A stretch of 42,918 bases of DNA. It comes from Comamonadaceae bacterium. GTDB taxonomy: Bacteria > Pseudomonadota > Gammaproteobacteria > Burkholderiales > Burkholderiaceae_C. How positions within the stretch are numbered: the first letter of the stretch is position 1; each line of letters opens with the position of its first letter. The stretch lies in NCBI GenBank assembly GCA_027490925.1, contig JAIXXF010000037.1, positions 1 to 42,918 of the forward strand, given 5' to 3'. The notes under the pieces are model-generated. The model did not search any database. It was not told the origin of the DNA and was given only the letters and a program-made list of their open reading frames with translations. Shown here one piece after another: positions 41,627 through 42,918 of the stretch. The position numbers were made by a program, and so were the translations under genes.

Positions 41627-42918
41627 TCAAAGTGGGATGTTGCCGTGCTTGCGCCACGGGTTTTCCAGCTTCTTGTCGCGCAACATCACCAGCGAACGGC
41701 AAATGCGCTTGCGGGTTTCATGCGGCAGGATCACGTCGTCGATGAAGCCGCGAGCGCCAGCCACAAACGGGTTAGCGAACCGAGCCTTGTACTCCGCTTC
41801 TTTGGCCGCGAGTTTGGCGGGGTCGCCTTTGTCTTCACGGAAGATGATCTCCACCGCGCCCTTGGCGCCCATCACCGCGATCTCGGCGTTGGGCCAGGCG
41901 AAGTTCACGTCGCCGCGCAGGTGCTTGGACGCCATCACGTCGTAGGCGCCGCCGTAGGCCTTGCGGGTGATGACGGTGATTTTTGGCACAGTGCACTCGG
42001 CATAGGCGTACAGCAGTTTGGCGCCGTGCTTGATGATGCCGCCATACTCCTGACTGGTGCCGGGCATGAAACCAGGCACGTCCACGAATGTCACCACTGG
42101 AATGTTGAACGCATCGCAAAAGCGCACGAAGCGGGCGGCCTTGATGGAACTCTTGATGTCCAGGCAACCGGCCAGCACCAGCGGCTGGTTGGCCACGATG
42201 CCCACCGTTTGCCCTTCCATGCGGGCGAAACCGATGATGATGTTCTTGGCGTACTCAGGCTGGATCTCGAAGAAATCGCCATCGTCCACGGTTTTGGCGA
42301 TCAGCTCCTTCATGTCGTAAGCCTTGTTGGGGTTGGTGGGCACCAGGGTGTCCAGGCTCAAGTCCATGCGGTCGGCCGGGTCGTTGCTGGGCCGCACCGG
42401 CGGCTTTTCACGGTTGTTGAGTGGCAGGTAGTTGTACAGGCGACGCAGCATCAGCAACGCCTCCACATCGTTCTCAAAAGCGAGGTCGGCTACGCCGCTC
42501 TTGGTGGTGTGGGTGACCGCGCCACCAAGCTCCTCGGCCGTCACTTCTTCGTGGGTGACGGTCTTCACCACCTCGGGGCCGGTGACGAACATGTAGCTGG
42601 AGTCCTTCACCATGAAGATGAAGTCGGTCATGGCGGGCGAGTACACCGCGCCACCGGCCGAGGGCCCCATGATCATGCTGATCTGCGGGATCACGCCACT
42701 GGCCATCACGTTGCGCTGGAACACGTCGGCGTAACCACCCAGCGAGGCCACACCTTCCTGGATGCGGGCGCCGCCCGAGTCGTTCAGGCCGATGACAGGC
42801 GCACCGACCTTCATGGCCTGGTCCATCACCTTGCAGATCTTCTCGGCATGCGCTTCGGACAAGGCCCCGCCGAACACGGTGAAATCCTGGCTGAAGACGA
42901 AGACCAAACGACCATTGA
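41627..42918 (-). CDS. pccB: Propionyl-CoA carboxylase beta subunit (partial, N-terminus beyond window)
   Basis: About 430 residues are present, open to the window edge; the full protein is about 510. Visible parts include [64 protein letters not shown], and the C-terminal [30 protein letters not shown] and [24 protein letters not shown] in parts. Both oxyanion-hole GG motifs of the carboxyltransferase are kept. It makes (S)-methylmalonyl-CoA from propionyl-CoA with the alpha subunit. Confidence 0.95.
   Translation of the reverse strand, partial: NGRLVFVFSQDFTVFGGALSEAHAEKICKVMDQAMKVGAPVIGLNDSGGARIQEGVASLGGYADVFQRNVMASGVIPQISMIMGPSAGGAVYSPAMTDFIFMVKDSSYMFVTGPEVVKTVTHEEVTAEELGGAVTHTTKSGVADLAFENDVEALLMLRRLYNYLPLNNREKPPVRPSNDPADRMDLSLDTLVPTNPNKAYDMKELIAKTVDDGDFFEIQPEYAKNIIIGFARMEGQTVGIVANQPLVLAGCLDIKSSIKAARFVRFCDAFNIPVVTFVDVPGFMPGTSQEYGGIIKHGAKLLYAYAECTVPKITVITRKAYGGAYDVMASKHLRGDVNFAWPNAEIAVMGAKGAVEIIFREDKGDPAKLAAKEAEYKARFANPFVAGARGFIDDVILPHETRKRICRSLVMLRDKKLENPWRKHGNIPL

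Noticed and set aside
1-42918. CRISPR arrays, insertion sequences and tRNA genes
   Set aside because: Looked for regularly spaced repeats, transposase motifs and tRNA cloverleaf ends; none seen apart from the tRNA-like end of tmRNA.

Overview
The window looks like a high-GC betaproteobacterial chromosome, most likely Burkholderiales and Comamonadaceae-like. The evidence is the gene order ubiG-gph-ssrA, the rpsF-priB-rpsR-rplI-dnaB operon, an intracellular PHB depolymerase of the Cys-nucleophile type, a divergent ppsA/ppsR pair and a propionyl-CoA carboxylase operon. All calls come from reading the sequence and its translations; no database search was run.

Region 1 (1 to about 20,600) is the right-hand part of a prophage or phage-derived element that ends next to the tmRNA gene. 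Its left part lies outside the window. From right to left on the minus strand it carries a recombinase operon (small ORF, DUF2924 protein, large serine recombinase, HTH protein). Next comes a long, tightly overlapping early/replication operon: HTH protein, unknown protein, Sak4-like ATPase, probable ssDNA-binding protein, P63C protein, DUF6511 protein, YqaJ/Cas4-like exonuclease, AlpA-like protein, sigma-region-4 protein, primase/helicase, RuvC-like resolvase and DUF6362 protein. After that come two ParB-methyltransferase fusions, an HNH endonuclease and a truncated P27-type small terminase. Four small plus-strand genes (DUF6900, DUF3489 and two unknowns) interrupt this leftward order at 1.1-2.4 kb.

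Region 2 (16,568-20,355) is a plus-strand cargo island between the recombinase operon and tmRNA. It holds a secreted staphylococcal-nuclease homologue, a LexA-DNA-binding-domain-only regulator whose promoter has a perfect 9-bp inverted repeat between -35 and -10, a 262-aa unknown protein beginning Met-Gly, and a 706-aa QueC-like PP-loop protein fused to a C-terminal domain of the kind seen at the ends of signalling ATPases. The last two genes overlap by 11 bp. I regard them as a candidate anti-phage system related to, but different from, the QueC-containing Qat and type IV CBASS systems.

Region 3 (20,613 to the end) is ordinary chromosome: tmRNA; gph and ubiG; dnaB, rplI, rpsR, priB, rpsF; a DUF4212-SSS fusion transporter with ppsA, divergent from ppsR; bacterioferritin; phaZ; a lipoprotein metallopeptidase; a secreted protein; an RnfB-like ferredoxin; a chemoreceptor with an unusual C-terminal Cache-like domain; and methylmalonyl-CoA epimerase with propionyl-CoA carboxylase alpha and beta, the last cut by the window edge.
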